Shown one piece after another: positions 7,526 through 9,721 of a stretch of 9,721 bases of DNA. Made by a program: the position numbers and the translations under genes. Under the pieces are notes generated by a model. The model was not told where the DNA came from and made no database searches. It saw only the letters and a list, made by a program, of their open reading frames with translations. The stretch lies in assembly GCA_002725495.1 (NCBI GenBank), contig PBPJ01000021.1, positions 8,525 to 18,245 of the forward strand. Direction: 5' to 3'. The stretch comes from Candidatus Woesearchaeota archaeon. GTDB lineage: Archaea > Nanobdellota > Nanobdellia > UBA10117 > ARS21. The first letter of the stretch is position 1. Each line of letters begins with the position of its first letter.

Positions 7526-7529
7526 ATTA
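7523..7529 (-). promoter_or_regulatory. TAA-T-ATG junction that fixes the GT2 start
   Basis: The stop of the 147-residue gene (TAA at 7527-7529) is separated by a single T from the ATG at 7523-7525. This spacing, matching the other junctions, and the family-typical N terminus MKISYAITVCNEF argue for this start over the upstream ATG at 7573. No Shine-Dalgarno sequence is visible. Confidence 0.7.
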
Positions 7530-7970
7530 TTCTGGTAGTAATCCAATATGTGAAAGAGCATCCATATAGTCACGCTCTTTAAATAAAGTCATATTAGCCA
7601 TATCCATTTTATATTTTTGTCCTTCAACTTTTGCTTCTTCACCCTCTTCTAATGGTATTGCCTTTACAGCAGCCCAATTCCAATCATCAGCATGAGTTCC
7701 GTTAGCGAAAACCATACCTTTATCTTCAATATTAATTGTATTAGGAATCCAAATAAAATTAGTTTCAGGATCAGTCCAAGCTATATCTTTATAAAGTTCT
7801 GGTAGTGTACTTACTTGTTCATTATAAAAATCACTTCCAGATATCATTAATGAATTAGTCCAAAATCCACAAGATATACTTAAATAATTTGTTATTTCAT
7901 TATTTATTTCAACTTTATAACATAAATCACCTCCTGATTTAGGACAATTTATTATTTCATCGTATTGCAT
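7527..7970 (-). CDS. Conserved-looking protein of unknown function, 147 aa
   Basis: I cannot assign a domain family to this protein. It is 147 residues, acidic, with no signal peptide or membrane segment. The N terminus IINCPKSGGDLCYKVEI (6-22) looks like half of a zinc-ribbon knuckle in which one cysteine is serine; cysteines are at 9, 17 and 34. Next come GFWTNSLM (35-42), a 'WTDPETNFIWIPNTIN' strand pair (65-80) and KGMVFANGT (84-92). An acidic loop (LEEGEEAKVEGQ, 107-118) follows, then the end MDALSHIGLLPE. The pattern of short strands with many aromatic residues suggests a small beta-rich protein. I recall similar uncharacterised proteins from marine phage genomes, but that is memory and not a search. 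It sits between two glycosyltransferase genes (2-base and 1-base gaps), so a role in glycan attachment or as a decorated acceptor is possible but unproven. Confidence 0.7.
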   Translation of the reverse strand: MQYDEIINCPKSGGDLCYKVEINNEITNYLSISCGFWTNSLMISGSDFYNEQVSTLPELYKDIAWTDPETNFIWIPNTINIEDKGMVFANGTHADDWNWAAVKAIPLEEGEEAKVEGQKYKMDMANMTLFKERDYMDALSHIGLLPE

Positions 7971-7972
7971 AA

Positions 7973-9280
7973 TTATTGTATTTTAGGTAATTGTATATTA
8001 GATGGATTATTTAATGTAGGCATTTTTAAAGCTGTTTGTTTTGGAAACTCTTTAGGTGTATTATTTAATAATATTTCACCAACTAAATCCTTCATTTTTT
8101 CCCAACTAAAATTTTCTCTAATATAGTGCCCTTGTTTTCTTGCTGGCACAATATAATTTTTATATTTACTATAAACATTTTTAAATGATTTACCCATTGA
8201 AGGTAAATCAGGAGCAAACCATCTAGTTCCTTTTACTAACCATTGATTAGCCGCACTTGGATGAACATCTTCTAACTTACCAGGTAATAAAGTAGTAAAA
8301 TTAGAATTTAAAAAATCTAATTGTCCAGACCAACCTGAAGCAATTACTGGTTTTTTAGATAAACAAAATTCCATTAATGGTCTACCAAAACCTTCTCCTT
8401 TAGTAAAACTAACCATAGCCTTTACTTTAGGGTGGTTATATAATTCGTTCATTTCAGAATTTTCTAATTCACCAGTCATTAAATAAACATTTGGCAATTT
8501 ACCTTTTACTGTTTTTTTAATTGATTTTATTTTATCTAATAGTGCTTGTCTACTTATAGCATTATCTGCTCCATTAGAACACTTTAGTAATAAAGCAGGT
8601 GTTGAACCCCTACTATTTTTAAATGTTTCAAAAAATGCCTTTACTGTAAGACCAATATTTTTTCTATCATGACCAACATCACCTTGCATCCAATGTCCAA
8701 CAACTAAAAATAAAAATTGTTCTTTAATTTCTGATAGGTTTAAAGTAATATCTTTTGATTCAATATGTTTATAAACATCTAAATCAGCACCCTCAAAGAC
8801 AGTAAACATGGGTTTGTTTAATTTTAATTGTTGGCCTGTTTTTTTATTGGTTTTATTATCCATAATATCAAAAGCAACTCCTTCAAATACTTTTTTACTA
8901 TGATTAGAAGAAACCCAATTCATATCCATTCTATTAAGGCCTTCAACCCATTTAGCATCACAACCTGTAGATTCAATACCAGCAGTACAACCAATATTAT
9001 ATCTACCTAAAGGTTGAAATTCATTAGGAATAGTAATTTGCATCCAAATATCAGGTTTTACTTCTCTTGCATCAAAACCTGGTATAGCATAATCTTTTAG
9101 AAATGCCCACTCGGGGTTATCATTAATAAACCCCCAAGAAGTAGAACCCCACATTTGTGAGAGTAATTTTACGTCATACCTATCTAAATCAATAATTGCT
9201 TTAACAATATCTCTTGATCTAGCCCCATAACCACTATATGTGTCAAAAGGGCAACTTATATAAAAACTTGGTTTACTCAT
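7973..9280 (-). CDS. Glycosyltransferase family 4 (GT-B)
   Basis: This is a 435-residue GT-B enzyme. The N terminus YISCPFDTYSGYGARSRDIVKAI (7-29) has the glycine-rich loop of GT4 proteins that binds the acceptor side. A strand FLFLVVGHWMQGD (189-201) followed by RKNIGLTVKAF (206-216) opens the donor-binding domain, and PALLLKCS (228-235) is a core strand. FTKGEGFGRPLMEFCLSKKPVIAS (292-315) contains the family E-x7-E pair (E296 and E304), and GQLDFLN (319-325) follows. The last 30 residues are Pro/Asn-rich and look disordered. It would transfer a sugar from a nucleotide donor with retention. Its ATG overlaps the previous stop as TAATG and it ends two bases before the next start, so it is expressed in the same run. 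Donor and acceptor are unknown. Confidence 0.9.
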   Translation of the reverse strand: MSKPSFYISCPFDTYSGYGARSRDIVKAIIDLDRYDVKLLSQMWGSTSWGFINDNPEWAFLKDYAIPGFDAREVKPDIWMQITIPNEFQPLGRYNIGCTAGIESTGCDAKWVEGLNRMDMNWVSSNHSKKVFEGVAFDIMDNKTNKKTGQQLKLNKPMFTVFEGADLDVYKHIESKDITLNLSEIKEQFLFLVVGHWMQGDVGHDRKNIGLTVKAFFETFKNSRGSTPALLLKCSNGADNAISRQALLDKIKSIKKTVKGKLPNVYLMTGELENSEMNELYNHPKVKAMVSFTKGEGFGRPLMEFCLSKKPVIASGWSGQLDFLNSNFTTLLPGKLEDVHPSAANQWLVKGTRWFAPDLPSMGKSFKNVYSKYKNYIVPARKQGHYIRENFSWEKMKDLVGEILLNNTPKEFPKQTALKMPTLNNPSNIQLPKIQ

Positions 9281-9282
9281 TA
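9278..9282 (-). promoter_or_regulatory. TAATG stop/start overlap (coupling site)
   Basis: The stop of the partial gene at the right edge shares a base with the ATG of the GT4 gene. The preceding sequence (AACCATAAATTAATATATTA) has no Shine-Dalgarno element, so coupling is the likely start mode. Confidence 0.65.
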
Positions 9283-9721
9283 ATATATTAATTTATGGTT
9301 TAAAAATAATCCGTTGTATTCTGTAGCATTTACTATTTCAAATTTAGGTTTTGGTTCCCAAATTTTAAATAATTCAGTAAATCCTTCTAATACTCTTTCT
9401 GCTTGTTTATCAGCTGTAAAGCCTATTTCATCGCTAATAGCCCATTCTCTTCCTACTTTACCTCTTCGTTTTAATTCTTTTCTTCCTAATGCATAGCACT
9501 CTTTAATTCTATCAACAGCATCTTCCCATTTACATCTATCATCATAAATGTAAGGTGTTAAAGGTGAACCTTGAACTGATCTATTAGTAGGATAAACTGG
9601 AAATGCCCATTCACCATGTTTTTTAAATGTGCCTCTATGATTTGAAGGTATTTCTCTACTTGGTGTAAACCAATTTCCATCATCATCTAAAAATCCCATT
9701 TGATCTTGCATACCACCAGTA
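9280..9721 (-). CDS. C-terminal part of a probable GT-B glycosyltransferase (5' end outside window)
   Basis: The frame is open to the right edge: codons for Thr-Gly-Gly precede the first visible ATG at 9709-9711, so this ATG is probably internal and the gene is truncated by the window. About 146 codons are visible. Counted from that Met, the TGG-MQDQMGF stretch (1-7) resembles the glycine-rich donor-site turn of GT4-like enzymes. HGEWAFPVYPTNRSVQGSP (32-50) and PYIYDDRCKWEDAVDRI (53-69) follow, and the end GREWAISDEIGFTADKQAERVLEGF (87-111) resembles the C-terminal helix with 'W..s.e.m..r' seen in GT-B proteins. I recall such C termini from phage-encoded glycosyltransferases. It abuts a complete GT4 gene, which supports the call. 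With the N-terminal domain out of view, family assignment is tentative. Confidence 0.6.
   Translation of the reverse strand, partial: TGGMQDQMGFLDDDGNWFTPSREIPSNHRGTFKKHGEWAFPVYPTNRSVQGSPLTPYIYDDRCKWEDAVDRIKECYALGRKELKRRGKVGREWAISDEIGFTADKQAERVLEGFTELFKIWEPKPKFEIVNATEYNGLFLNHKLIY

Larger units (their letters stand above)
1..9721 (-). other. Single-strand glycan synthesis and modification gene cluster
   Basis: Ten genes read in one direction. Their junctions, from right to left, are: 1-base overlap, 2-base gap, 1-base gap, 32-base overlap, 7-base overlap, 19-base overlap, 10-base overlap, 1-base overlap and 1-base overlap. No promoter or terminator was recognised inside, so the window is probably part of one longer transcription unit whose ends lie outside. 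Functions present are glycosyl transfer (up to seven domains), amination, N-acylation, sulfation and methylation, which is a coherent set for building a decorated glycan. All nine complete stop codons are TAA. No phage structural gene is visible to prove the phage origin suggested by the packing. Confidence 0.75.

Noticed and set aside
7523..7573. Upstream ATG at 7573 as the start of the GT2 gene
   Set aside because: The 16 extra residues do not resemble the family start and would lie inside the preceding gene, whereas ATG at 7525 gives the normal first GT2 strand and a one-base junction.
8828..9010. Plus-strand open frame of 60 codons
   Set aside because: It is antisense within the GT4 gene and has no domain or ribosome site; chance open frame.
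9314..9496. Plus-strand open frame of 60 codons
   Set aside because: It is antisense to the partial glycosyltransferase at the right edge, and its composition is that of a shadow frame.
1..9721. CRISPR array, tRNA, transposase or integrase
   Set aside because: No regularly spaced repeats, cloverleaf-like sequence or recombinase motif was seen; the window is fully taken up by coding sequence.

Overview
The window is a very AT-rich stretch (low GC judged by eye, not counted) in which ten genes, all on the minus strand, lie end to end from about 9721 down to 1. Two run off the window: the first gene loses its start at the right edge and the last loses its end at the left edge. Only about three bases (7526 and 7971-7972) lie outside coding sequence. 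No tRNA, rRNA, CRISPR array, insertion sequence, integrase, promoter or terminator could be supported, and there is no gene-free stretch to describe.

In order of transcription (right to left) the genes are: the C-terminal part of a probable GT-B glycosyltransferase (9280-9721); a GT4-type glycosyltransferase (7973-9280); a 147-residue protein of unknown function (7527-7970); a GT2-family glycosyltransferase (6884-7525); a DegT/DnrJ/EryC1-type PLP sugar aminotransferase (5719-6915); a GT-A-like glycosyltransferase fused to a GNAT acetyltransferase (4346-5725); a GT2 glycosyltransferase (3567-4364); a SET domain fused to a sulfotransferase (2332-3576); a GT9/heptosyltransferase-like protein (1430-2332); and a class I methyltransferase fused to a GT-A-like glycosyltransferase (1-1430).

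The gene set reads as a surface-glycan assembly and modification island: up to seven glycosyltransferase domains plus amination, N-acylation, sulfation and methylation. The aminotransferase directly upstream of the acetyltransferase fusion suggests that an N-acylated amino sugar is made and then transferred. Sulfotransferase and methyltransferase could then modify the chain. Whether the glycan decorates the virion or alters the host envelope cannot be told from this window.

The extreme packing, start/stop overlaps (three TAATG junctions), single strand, short multi-domain fusions and mix of bacterial and SET-type domains best fit a large tailed phage of an AT-rich, probably aquatic, bacterium. 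The style resembles marine T4-like or pelagic phages. This is inference: no capsid, tail, terminase or replication gene is in view. A bacterial O-antigen-type island or a giant-virus segment are less likely alternatives. None of the internal starts has a well-placed Shine-Dalgarno sequence, which may say something about the host or about reliance on translational coupling.
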